Origin: Granulicella arctica
GTDB taxonomy: Bacteria > Acidobacteriota > Terriglobia > Terriglobales > Acidobacteriaceae
Direction of reading: 5' to 3'
DNA: 64,000 nt
Assembly (NCBI RefSeq): GCF_013410065.1
Contig: NZ_JACCCW010000002.1
Span: 62,001 to 126,000, forward strand
Positions 36,453 through 45,209 of the stretch are shown piece after piece; positions within the stretch are counted from its first letter, which is position 1, and each line of letters opens with the position of its first letter. The translations under genes were made by a program, and so were the position numbers. The notes beneath the pieces are model-generated. The model saw only the letters and a list, made by a program, of their open reading frames with translations. It made no database searches and was not told where the DNA came from.

Positions 36453-37238
36453 CTAAACAACGAGCACGCGGACCTGCTGCCGTTGAAATATATCGACCAG
36501 TTCTGGCTCGATGCTGTCATCAGTAATGATGGTGTGAATCTGTGAGGTGGAGCAGACATTATTCGCACTGATCATGCCTATCTTACTGGCATCTGCGACG
36601 GCGACTACCTGCCGTGCATGTTTAACCATCTCTCCAAGGATCAAGGCTTCGTCAGATTCGATGACGGTCAAACCATGCTCTGGATGGATGCCGCAAGCAC
36701 CCATGAAAACTTTGTCGAAATGTAATTTTTGAAGAGAATGAAATGCTGTTGCACCCACCATCGAGAAGGATCCGGGCCAGCGTATAGAGCCACCTGTTAG
36801 AGTTACCTTCGCATTCGGCTGGCTTGAGAGTTCCATCCCAATATTTACGGCACTTGTGATGATATGGATGCCCTCCCGATGACGGAGACTGCGTGCAACC
36901 TGCGTGGTTGTTGTGCCTGGCGAAAGTGCGATCGTGTCGCCTTCTGCCACCATCTCGGCCGCAGCCATGGCAATACGGCGCTTTTCGTCTGCGAAGCGTT
37001 CTTCCCTAAGAGGGAAGGCCGCATCAAAACGAAAGGGCTCGTAGGTAAGCTTGCCCGCGAGCTCCACACTTCCGTGTGCACGGTTTACTAGACCACGCTG
37101 CTCCAATTTGATTAGATCGCGTCTCACACTCGCAGTGGAGGCACCTGTCATGGATGCAAGATCTTCCACGCAGCTAGAGCCCTTCTGAAGTAGAAGATGA
37201 AGAATCTGGTTGACACGATCCTGGTTCTTCGCCGTCAC
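36453..37238 (-). CDS. DeoR-family transcriptional regulator
   Basis: 261 residues. N-terminal DeoR helix-turn-helix (QDRVNQILHLLLQKGSSCVEDLASMTGASTASVRRDL, residues 6-42) and a DeoRC sugar-phosphate sensor domain (FADEKRRIAMAAAEMVAEGDTIALSPGTTTTQVARSL, TGGSIRWPG, FMGACGIHPEHGLT, VADASKIG). Usually a repressor released by a sugar phosphate. Its location upstream of the GH92 gene suggests control of mannose-related uptake or hydrolysis. Confidence 0.93.
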   Translation of the reverse strand: MTAKNQDRVNQILHLLLQKGSSCVEDLASMTGASTASVRRDLIKLEQRGLVNRAHGSVELAGKLTYEPFRFDAAFPLREERFADEKRRIAMAAAEMVAEGDTIALSPGTTTTQVARSLRHREGIHIITSAVNIGMELSSQPNAKVTLTGGSIRWPGSFSMVGATAFHSLQKLHFDKVFMGACGIHPEHGLTVIESDEALILGEMVKHARQVVAVADASKIGMISANNVCSTSQIHTIITDDSIEPELVDIFQRQQVRVLVV

Positions 37239-38102
<864 letters not shown>

Positions 38103-38161
38103 TAAACCTAAGAAACCGAAGGGTTTATGGCAATGATAGCTTCTTTCATATTGCCTCCGAA

Positions 38162-38185
38162 GGTGCTGAAGCACCCCCCTTTTTA
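38162..38185 (+). terminator. Intrinsic terminator downstream of tRNA-Asp
   Basis: GGTGC-TGAA-GCACC (38162-38175) followed by CCCCTTTTT. A second 9-bp pair (38100-38108 with 38122-38130) overlaps the CCA end and may help processing or termination. Confidence 0.65.
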
Positions 38186-38240
38186 AAGTAGACCTCGGAA
38201 GGCTAAATCCTGAGCCACTCGTTTCTCCTTTCCCACAGCT

Positions 38241-39271
38241 TACTACCTGTTTAGTCCCGGCCTTTGATGGATTGGATTGAGGGTAAATCTGTCTGGGGTT
38301 TGAGTCCAGAGTTTACAGAGGTATTCGTAGGGCGTGAGTCCTTTGAGGGTCTTGAGTCTACGGGCGAAGTTGTAGACTCTGAGGAAGTCGTTCAAGTGCG
38401 CTTTGAGTTGGTTGTGGGTGTCGTAGAAGTATCGCTTGACGGTAGCGTCCTTGATGGTGCGATTCATGCGTTCGACCTGCCCGTTTGTCCATGGATGGTT
38501 GGGCTTGGTGAGGCGGTGTTCGATTCCATGAACGAAGCAGAGCCGGTCGAAGGGGTGTCCGCGGAAGCGTGCCGTTGGTCCCTGGCGGTTCTTCGGCAGA
38601 TCGGCGAACTGGATGCCGTTGTCGGTGAGCACGGTGTGGATGCGATACGGAACGGCCTCGACGAGTGCTTCAAGGAACGCTGCCGCAGCTCGCATATCTG
38701 CCTTCTCGACGAGCTCGACGACAGCGAACTTCGAGGTACGGTCGATGGCCACGAACAGGTAGAGCTTGCCTTCCGCGGTTCTTACCTCGGCCAGGTCGAT
38801 GTGGAAGAAGCCGATCGGATAGGTGTCGAACTTCTTCCTCCTGGGCTTGTCGCCTTCAACATCAGGCAGCCGGCTGATACCGTGACGCTCCAAACACCGA
38901 TGAAGGGAAGAGCGAGTGAGCTGAGGGATCGTAGCTTGGAGAGCATAAAGGCAGTCGTCGAGCGGCAGCAGCGTGTGCTTGCGAAACGCTACGATGATCG
39001 CTTCCTGTTCGACGGACAGAACGGTCGATCTCGGTACGGTTGGGCCGGCGCGGCGATCCGCCGTGGTCTCGCGCTTCTTCCACTTGGCGACCGTCTTCGG
39101 GTTGATGCCGTGACGCTGGGCTAAAGCCCTCATGCTCTCTTGACTATGTTGTATCGCTCGACGGACCGCCTCTGTCGTTGTGGCGCTCCGGTGTAGAAGC
39201 TGTCCCATAGTGCCTCCTTCTCACGCTCAGAAAAGTATGCACCATCAAAGGCCGGGGCTAAACACCTAGTA
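38241..39271 (-). mobile_element. IS481-type insertion sequence, apparently intact
   Basis: Inverted ends at 38241-38270 and 39242-39271 match in 27 of 30 positions (core TGTTTAG.CCCGGCCTTTGATGG). They enclose one transposase gene. Length about 1,031 bp fits the family. No target-site duplication is evident. The right end abuts the integrase remnant, so it probably inserted there. Confidence 0.88.
38243..39208 (-). CDS. IS481-family DDE transposase
   Basis: 321 residues. N-terminal helix-turn-helix (MRALAQRHGINPKTVAKWKKR, ~26-46) and an rve-type catalytic core with Asp138 (FFHIDLAEV), Asp196 (VLTDNGIQF) and Glu246 (NGQVERMNRT). A roughly 15-residue insert separates the second Asp and the Glu, as in some IS481 subgroups. 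The stop codon lies within the outer part of the left inverted repeat. No disruption is seen, so the element may still move. Confidence 0.93.
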   Translation of the reverse strand: MGQLLHRSATTTEAVRRAIQHSQESMRALAQRHGINPKTVAKWKKRETTADRRAGPTVPRSTVLSVEQEAIIVAFRKHTLLPLDDCLYALQATIPQLTRSSLHRCLERHGISRLPDVEGDKPRRKKFDTYPIGFFHIDLAEVRTAEGKLYLFVAIDRTSKFAVVELVEKADMRAAAAFLEALVEAVPYRIHTVLTDNGIQFADLPKNRQGPTARFRGHPFDRLCFVHGIEHRLTKPNHPWTNGQVERMNRTIKDATVKRYFYDTHNQLKAHLNDFLRVYNFARRLKTLKGLTPYEYLCKLWTQTPDRFTLNPIHQRPGLNR

Positions 39272-39480
39272 GATCTCCAGTGTGATCCGGCTATTGTCAT
39301 GTTGTGATAGCTCCCGAGCCGTCTTGAGGTCAACCCCCTGCTGCCTGAGTATGGTTCTGAGCCATGGCCAGAAGGAGTGAAAACCGATCCGCTTCGTGAC
39401 CCCAATACGCTTCAGCGTTGGCCGAATATGACGTTTGAGAATCATGTCCGGTGAAATGGGTTGCCACGAATAGGCTAGAG
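39266..39480 (-). pseudogene. Tyrosine recombinase (integrase) C-terminal remnant
   Basis: The frame reads PDMILKRHIRPTLKRIGVTKRIGFHSFWPWLRTILRQQ, GVDLKTARELSQHDNSRITLEIY and then runs into the IS481 end. This is the C-terminal catalytic part of a phage-type integrase, but the HxxR box is destroyed (HSFWPWLRT instead of HSFRHGLGT-like), the later conserved His is changed (SQHDNS instead of RHANS), and the catalytic Tyr of EIY is the last residue before the IS. Upstream domains are missing. Confidence 0.75.
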
Positions 39481-39537
39481 CGTTCGGGAACGAACGTCTC
39501 TTGCACGGGAGGCTTCCGTTTGACAAGCGAGATGTCC

Positions 39538-41031
39538 TTATCGGTCGGAGACCGGTAGGCGGATCTCTGCTGAGCATCCCGTCAGACTTTCGCGATTACG
39601 AAGCGTGATGCTCCCCCTGTGCGCGGTAGCTATCTGTTGTGCTAGGACCAGCCCTACCCCAGTCCCACCTGGTTTGGTGGTGTAGAACGGAACGAAAAGG
39701 TTTGCCGTATTCAAAAGCCCAGGGCCATTGTCATCGATGCGTAGTACAGCCTGCGTCGCAGCGATCGTCCACTTAATTGCAACCCACGGGGTCCGATCTG
39801 TGCCTTCGGCCTCCGGGGCCAGCGCAGCGTCTGCTGCGTTGCGAATTAGATTGATGAGGAGTTGCTGTAATTGATCTGGATCAGCCTGCACGAGAACATC
39901 CGGACCTCCTTCAAGCTGCACTGGAAGCCTCGTCTCCAATTGAATGACCCGCGAGATGAGAGGCATGAGTTCTGTAGGCTGTAGATTGGGAGCAGGAAGT
40001 CGCGAGAGTTTCTGATAGGCCTGAAGAAAGCGGTTTAGAGAGTCTGCGCGATCCTCGATAACGGCCAGTCCTCGTTCGAACTCGCGCTGGCGCGATGCGT
40101 GCTCTGCATATCGCGACCCCTCTTCGAGATCGGTCGAAGGCATACGAGATCGCAAACTTCCTGCGATCGATTTAATCGGCGTAAGAGAATTGTTGATCTC
40201 GTGGCTGAGGACACGGATCAGTCGCTGCCACGCGAGGCGTTCCTCCTCGCGCAATGCCGCCCCTACATCGGCCAGCACAAACAGCGTATGCGGAACACCA
40301 TGCAGTCGGAAGCTGGTGCGATAGACGGACCAACGCCCACTGTCGGGAGATTCGGCGGAGTTCATTGTGTCTCGGCCTGAATCCCCTCCGTAAAGCTGCT
40401 GATCGGAAATCCTGACTAACGAGCTAAGGCCAAGCTCATCTGCCGTACACCCAATGGCACGCACACGCTGGAGTGAAAAAGCGCGCTCCGCCGCGGGGTT
40501 GAGCAAAAGAAGCACTGACGCGGCATCGAAGGCTAGCACAGGCGATTGCATGGACGTCATGACAAGTTCGACCAGCGTGAGCGCATCGACAGCCGTTGAT
40601 CGCTGATGCTGTAGGGTGCTGGCGAGCGCGTTGATCTCAAGCGCAAGATCGCCCAACGAATCCCCACGCCGCGCACCACGAGCGCGAAAGGTGAAATCAT
40701 CCTCTCGTAGTGCGGCAACCACGTTTGAGAGCGTCTGTAGCGGCCGCGTTATCTGCTCAAAGAACACCGATAGCATCACTGCACACACAGCCGAAGCCGC
40801 AATACCGGCAATGATTGTCACCCACGCAGAATCAGTGTGCTCAAAGACTAAGACAATGACTATCGCAATCGGCGGAAGCGCAAGAGCGATCATCCACAGT
40901 CGAAGTCGACGTTCGAAGCTGAGCAGTCGCGAGCGACCTCGTGATAGAGGAATACGTTTGGGCCGAACGATGGGTTGGCCTGCGAGTTCGGGGTGATCCG
41001 GTGAGGGAGTACGCTCGTCGCTAGAGGCCAT
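39538..41031 (-). CDS. NtrB-type sensor histidine kinase
   Basis: 497 residues. Two membrane helices (about 45-90), a HAMP linker (VFFEQITRPLQTLSNVV), a PAS domain (~150-260), then the HisKA box with His277 (VLSHEINNSLTPIKSIAG) and an HATPase domain (NLIRNAADAAL, DDNGPGLLN, GGTGVGLVLAQQIATAH). The periplasmic loop between the helices is very short, so it may sense the membrane itself or an internal signal. It overlaps the NtrC-type gene by 11 nt and closes the efflux operon. Confidence 0.93.
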   Translation of the reverse strand: MASSDERTPSPDHPELAGQPIVRPKRIPLSRGRSRLLSFERRLRLWMIALALPPIAIVIVLVFEHTDSAWVTIIAGIAASAVCAVMLSVFFEQITRPLQTLSNVVAALREDDFTFRARGARRGDSLGDLALEINALASTLQHQRSTAVDALTLVELVMTSMQSPVLAFDAASVLLLLNPAAERAFSLQRVRAIGCTADELGLSSLVRISDQQLYGGDSGRDTMNSAESPDSGRWSVYRTSFRLHGVPHTLFVLADVGAALREEERLAWQRLIRVLSHEINNSLTPIKSIAGSLRSRMPSTDLEEGSRYAEHASRQREFERGLAVIEDRADSLNRFLQAYQKLSRLPAPNLQPTELMPLISRVIQLETRLPVQLEGGPDVLVQADPDQLQQLLINLIRNAADAALAPEAEGTDRTPWVAIKWTIAATQAVLRIDDNGPGLLNTANLFVPFYTTKPGGTGVGLVLAQQIATAHRGSITLRNRESLTGCSAEIRLPVSDR

Positions 41032-42433
41032 ACTTCTCGATCCGACGGTACAGAGCGCCCCTGCTCAGACCAAGCGCTTCAGCTGCATGGCTGACATTGC
41101 CTGTCGAGCGAGCCAATGCTTTGCGAATAAGAATTGCCTCTACTGCCTCCAGGCTTAGTTCATCGAGACTCTGCGAAGCTGTACGCGTGCTGCTCAACCC
41201 CAGATCGGAGACGCCTATGCGGGGGGTGCGAGACATCAGGACCGCCCGTTCCATGGCGTGTTCTAGCTCACGTACATTGCCTGGCCACATATACGCAAGT
41301 AGAAGTTGCAGCGCTGTTGGATCAAAACCCTCCACCGCTCGCCTGTACCTCGTAGCGTAGCGGGAGAGGAAGTGCGCGGCTAGTGCGGGGATGTCCTCAC
41401 GGCGATCGCGTAGCGGTGGAAGTTTAATCTCAACTGTATTGAGGCGAAAAAGCAGGTCTTCGCGGAAGCGCCCGGCAGCGCATTCTGCGTGAAGATCGGC
41501 GTTGGTGGCCGAGAGCATGCGGACGTCGACCTTACGCGTTGTTGACGAACCCACGCGTTCTAACTCACCTGTTTCAAGCACACGCAGTAGCTTCGCTTGC
41601 TGCCGTGGCGGAATATTGGCGATTTCGTCGAGAAATAGAGTGCCGCCACTCGCCAACTCGAAACGACCTATACGGTCGGCCCGAGCATCCGTGAAGGCAC
41701 CCTTGACGTGCCCGAATAGCTCACTCTCAAAGATTCCTTCAGGCAACGCGCCTGTGTTGACTGCTACCAGGGCACGATGGGCACGATGCGAGAGTCGATG
41801 TAAGGTCTGTGTCACGATCTCTTTTCCCGTCCCGTGTTCGCCGGTGATCAGAACATTTGCGTCCGAGGGACCGATGCGGCTCATTAATTCAACAACTGGA
41901 TGCATGGATGGCGCTGTCGCGATGAAGTCTGGGGCTCCATCGGCACGTAGAATACGGTTTTCAGCCTCCAGCCACTCCGACCGTTTCTGCGCGCGATGCA
42001 GCTCAAGCTGCGTGCGCAGAATCGTCAACAGGCGTGGATTATCCCAGGGCTTTTGGATGAAATCATTTGCGCCGCGCCGCATCGCTTCTACTGCCAGGTC
42101 AACGTTGCCCCAGGCAGTCATTACGATTACCGGAATCTTCGAATCGCGTTCGCGAATCGAAGCCAAAAGATCCAATCCCTCTCGCCCCGAGGTTGTGTCA
42201 CGTGTGTAATTCAGGTCGATAAGGATGCCGTCGAACTCATTCGAGTTGAGACACTCGAGGACCAGAGCCGGCGTACGAAGGGTATCGAGCCGATACCCTT
42301 CTGGCGTCAGTAAGATCTCGAGCGCCTCGAGAATGGAGGGCTGATCGTCCGCGATCAAGAGGCGGCAGGAGCGGAGCGGGTTGGTAGCTGGATCCATGGT
42401 CATGGCGCTCTGTTGTGCAAGGACCACTGTCAT
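41021..42433 (-). CDS. NtrC-type sigma54-dependent response regulator
   Basis: 470 residues. Receiver domain with Asp29-Asp30, phospho-acceptor Asp73 and Lys128; AAA+ domain with Walker A GEHGTGKE (198-205), sigma54-contact loop GAFTDA (245-250) where most family members have GAFTGA, and Walker B LFLDE (268-271); C-terminal Fis helix-turn-helix (NVSHAAEALGLSRGALYRRIEKYGL). It should activate sigma54 promoters; a candidate lies before the first gene of this array. The GAFTDA loop may weaken or change sigma54 contact, though the variant is found in other activators. Confidence 0.93.
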   Translation of the reverse strand: MTVVLAQQSAMTMDPATNPLRSCRLLIADDQPSILEALEILLTPEGYRLDTLRTPALVLECLNSNEFDGILIDLNYTRDTTSGREGLDLLASIRERDSKIPVIVMTAWGNVDLAVEAMRRGANDFIQKPWDNPRLLTILRTQLELHRAQKRSEWLEAENRILRADGAPDFIATAPSMHPVVELMSRIGPSDANVLITGEHGTGKEIVTQTLHRLSHRAHRALVAVNTGALPEGIFESELFGHVKGAFTDARADRIGRFELASGGTLFLDEIANIPPRQQAKLLRVLETGELERVGSSTTRKVDVRMLSATNADLHAECAAGRFREDLLFRLNTVEIKLPPLRDRREDIPALAAHFLSRYATRYRRAVEGFDPTALQLLLAYMWPGNVRELEHAMERAVLMSRTPRIGVSDLGLSSTRTASQSLDELSLEAVEAILIRKALARSTGNVSHAAEALGLSRGALYRRIEKYGL

Positions 42434-42456
42434 AGCCCTGCCTAACGATAGTATCT

Positions 42457-44418
42457 CTATGGGACCGCCGTAGGTGGGTGGCTCTCGATACCGGTCCGTG
42501 CCGATTCTATCGATATAGAGTATGCATCAAGCGTACGTCCAACGGCCCGATCAACCTCGATCCGTGCCTTCTGGTTTGTTGTACGGGCTGCTACAAGGGC
42601 AGATTCGGCCGTAGCCAGGTCGTGCCGAGCGGTAAGGGTTTGAAGTGCGGAGCCTGCGCCAAGTTCCTGCTCTTTCGCAGTGATGTCGAAGGTCTTTGCT
42701 GAAAGATCGCGCGCCTTGGTCGCAGCGGTCACGCGCGCCTCGCTCTGCTGCAAAGCATACTGTGCGTTGCGGACCTCAATGCGGATCTGCTTCCGCAGTT
42801 GTTGCAGCCGAAGTTCAGCCTGACGCAATTCGAGCTCTGAGCGATATTGATCCGATTTCGCTACCCGGTTGCGGAGCGGAATATTCAGCGAGAGGCCCAC
42901 ATAATAGTCAGGGGCGGAGTTGTTGAATGCGTTGGCAAGCGCTCCTCCATAGCTGATGGGAGCCGTTGAGTTGACATTCGAAGCAGGATTGCCTGGCCCA
43001 CCCAACCCGGTGCCACCATAGTAGCCTGTAAGCGAGAGCGAAGGAAGAAGCGCGTTGCGAGCGGTGTCGCGGCTGATGAATCGATTTTGGAGATCGACAT
43101 CTGACTCGGAGAGCTCAATGCGCTCCTTTAGCGCCAGGTTGATTACATCCTCAGTCGAAGCGCTCGCAGCCATTGTGGAGTCGCGTGCGACCGTGCTCAG
43201 GTCCGTTGGTCTTACCGGCATCGCTTCGAGGATCGGATCATCGAGATTCTTGGTCAGAGCGTTCTTGATGAGCAATTCCTGAAACTGTAGCTGCGAACGA
43301 GCGATCGTCAAATCCTGCTCCCGGTTCGCTACCTCAACCTCATCTTTCATCACATCCAGCGCAGGAATTGCCTGTAGCTTCAACTGCTTGTGCGCAGTAT
43401 CGAGCGTCTGGTTGGCGAAGTCCAGCGAGTGGCTCTTCACCTGCTCGTCTTCATATGCGCTTACCAGGTCCCAGTACATATTAGCGACCTGCGTAATCGT
43501 AGTGATGACCTGTAGCTTGAACGCCGCGTCGGAGATCTTCTGATTATTCTTCGCAATGCGCAAATAACGCAGATTCGGCCCCAGCCCGAAACCAGCCAAC
43601 AGATCTTGCTGAAAGAGGACCCGATAAAACGTATCCAGTTCGGGGTTGAGATACGTATAGGGACTGTTATTCGTGGCGCGATCGTTGTTGAGTATAAAGG
43701 AGAATGTGGTCCCTGTCGGAAAGGCTTGTGAATAGCCGAAGTTGCCGGTAATTGTATTAGAGTGAAGCAACTGCACGCCGTAGATGGAGATATTCGAGAG
43801 CGGCTCTGTGAAGTGCTGCACGTTGACGTTGGCGGTAATCGTCGGGTCGTACGAGGAGACTGCGGTTCCGATCCCGAGAGTGGATTGCACTAGTCCCGAC
43901 GCTCCCGTGCCTGCCCCTCCCGCTCCTCCTGTCGTTCCGCCCGCGCCAGCCCCCGAAGAGCCGGACCCAAATCCTCCGATGCCGCCGCCCGGCGTATTCT
44001 GCACAACACCTGTATTGACTCCGCGAGTGCTACCACCTCCTTGTGTCCGAAGGATATCGGCGCGTGCAATCGGAATGTTGTACCGAGCGATCGCAAGGTC
44101 CAGGTTATTTTCGAGCGCCAGTGTGATCGCATCATGGAGCGAAAGCTCCAATACTCCATCATGGACGAGTGCATCGATTCGCGATGAGTTCGCGAGATTA
44201 GACTTGGGAACAAACGACGCGCGATAGGCATTAAAGGGATTCCACGAGTGGGGAATGTCAAGGCGAAGCGCCGGGTGCGTTCCAGCATCTGATGTCGCGC
44301 TTGACGTAGCAAGAATCGGGGCCCCTGTTGCCGGCAGAGAAGATTGAGCAACAACCTCCACTGAAGGAAGCAGCAAAAGCATAACGGTGGCAAGCGCGAA
44401 GCGTAAATTAGGGTTCAT
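42457..44418 (-). CDS. TolC-like outer-membrane efflux protein with Gly-rich insert
   Basis: 653 residues, longer than typical TolC (about 470-500). Signal peptide 1-24, then LSLHDAITLALENNLDLAIARYN, the usual start of the OEP fold, with two coiled-coil/barrel repeats later (LKLQAIPALDVMKDEVEVANREQDL, NIPLRNRVAKSDQYRSELELRQAELRLQQL). Between them, at about residues 130-180, is a low-complexity Gly/Ala/Ser/Thr stretch with little else. It is the exit duct for the fusion protein and permeases encoded upstream in the same array. Confidence 0.92.
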   Translation of the reverse strand: MNPNLRFALATVMLLLLPSVEVVAQSSLPATGAPILATSSATSDAGTHPALRLDIPHSWNPFNAYRASFVPKSNLANSSRIDALVHDGVLELSLHDAITLALENNLDLAIARYNIPIARADILRTQGGGSTRGVNTGVVQNTPGGGIGGFGSGSSGAGAGGTTGGAGGAGTGASGLVQSTLGIGTAVSSYDPTITANVNVQHFTEPLSNISIYGVQLLHSNTITGNFGYSQAFPTGTTFSFILNNDRATNNSPYTYLNPELDTFYRVLFQQDLLAGFGLGPNLRYLRIAKNNQKISDAAFKLQVITTITQVANMYWDLVSAYEDEQVKSHSLDFANQTLDTAHKQLKLQAIPALDVMKDEVEVANREQDLTIARSQLQFQELLIKNALTKNLDDPILEAMPVRPTDLSTVARDSTMAASASTEDVINLALKERIELSESDVDLQNRFISRDTARNALLPSLSLTGYYGGTGLGGPGNPASNVNSTAPISYGGALANAFNNSAPDYYVGLSLNIPLRNRVAKSDQYRSELELRQAELRLQQLRKQIRIEVRNAQYALQQSEARVTAATKARDLSAKTFDITAKEQELGAGSALQTLTARHDLATAESALVAARTTNQKARIEVDRAVGRTLDAYSISIESARTGIESHPPTAVP

Positions 44419-44437
44419 GGTCGAGGCTGGGCTCCGG

Positions 44438-45127
44438 CTATACAGTGAGATTTGGATTGGCGGTATCGCGGCTCAACCATCCGTCGCGAAGCTCGATGGT
44501 GCGCGTCCCGAAGCTCGCGTTAAGCTCCGAGTGAGTAACCTGGACTACAGTCGTTCCCTCTTCGTTGAGATGTCGGAAGAGCTGCATGACCTCAGCGGCC
44601 TGCGCTGAGTGAAGGTTGCCCGTCGGCTCGTCCGCCAATAGCAGCGATGGCTTGTGGATCACAGCCCGCGCAATACCGACGAGCTGTTGCTGGCCACCCG
44701 AGAGTTGTGACGGAAACAAGTCCTTCTTGCCCACAATGTTAAAACGATCCAGTGTGTCTGCCACCAGCGCCTGCCGCTCAGAGCGCGGAATGTTTTTGTA
44801 CGAGAGTGTTAGGTCGATGTTCTCGGCCACAGTCAGGTCATCGAGCAGATGGTAGCTCTGGAATACCATGCCGATGCTCTTGCGCGCGAGTTCGCTGCGC
44901 TGTTTGCGGCTGAGAGCATGCACAGCCGTATCGTCGAAGAAAAATTCACCTCGCCACTGGTCATCGAGCATTGCAAGCACATTCAGGAGCGACGACTTGC
45001 CCGCTCCTGATGGCCCCATGATCGTCAGAAACTCACCTTGTGCGAGAGAGAGGTTGATCCGGCGAAGCACGGAACACTCGGTATGCCCGGTCTTGTAGCT
45101 GCGTTCGAGATTGCGAAGGTCAATCAT
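44438..45127 (-). CDS. ABC transporter ATPase (LolD/MacB type)
   Basis: 229 residues from the ATG at 45127, which matches the normal start [14 protein letters not shown]; an upstream start would add 18 unrelated residues. Walker [10 protein letters not shown], signature LSGGQQQ, Walker [12 protein letters not shown] and switch His in VTHSEL are all present. It is the second ATPase of the array and most likely powers the second permease directly upstream. Confidence 0.92.
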   Translation of the reverse strand: MIDLRNLERSYKTGHTECSVLRRINLSLAQGEFLTIMGPSGAGKSSLLNVLAMLDDQWRGEFFFDDTAVHALSRKQRSELARKSIGMVFQSYHLLDDLTVAENIDLTLSYKNIPRSERQALVADTLDRFNIVGKKDLFPSQLSGGQQQLVGIARAVIHKPSLLLADEPTGNLHSAQAAEVMQLFRHLNEEGTTVVQVTHSELNASFGTRTIELRDGWLSRDTANPNLTV

Positions 45128-45209
45128 GTGTTTGTCATTCCGTTCTAATGTGGTTGCATGGGATCGAGCGTGGCTGAGCATTCATCGTGATAAGTGCTCC
45201 TTCTGCGCT

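Noticed and set aside
38264..39124. 286-residue plus-strand frame across the IS481 element
   Set aside because: Antisense shadow of the transposase, whose catalytic residues are intact.
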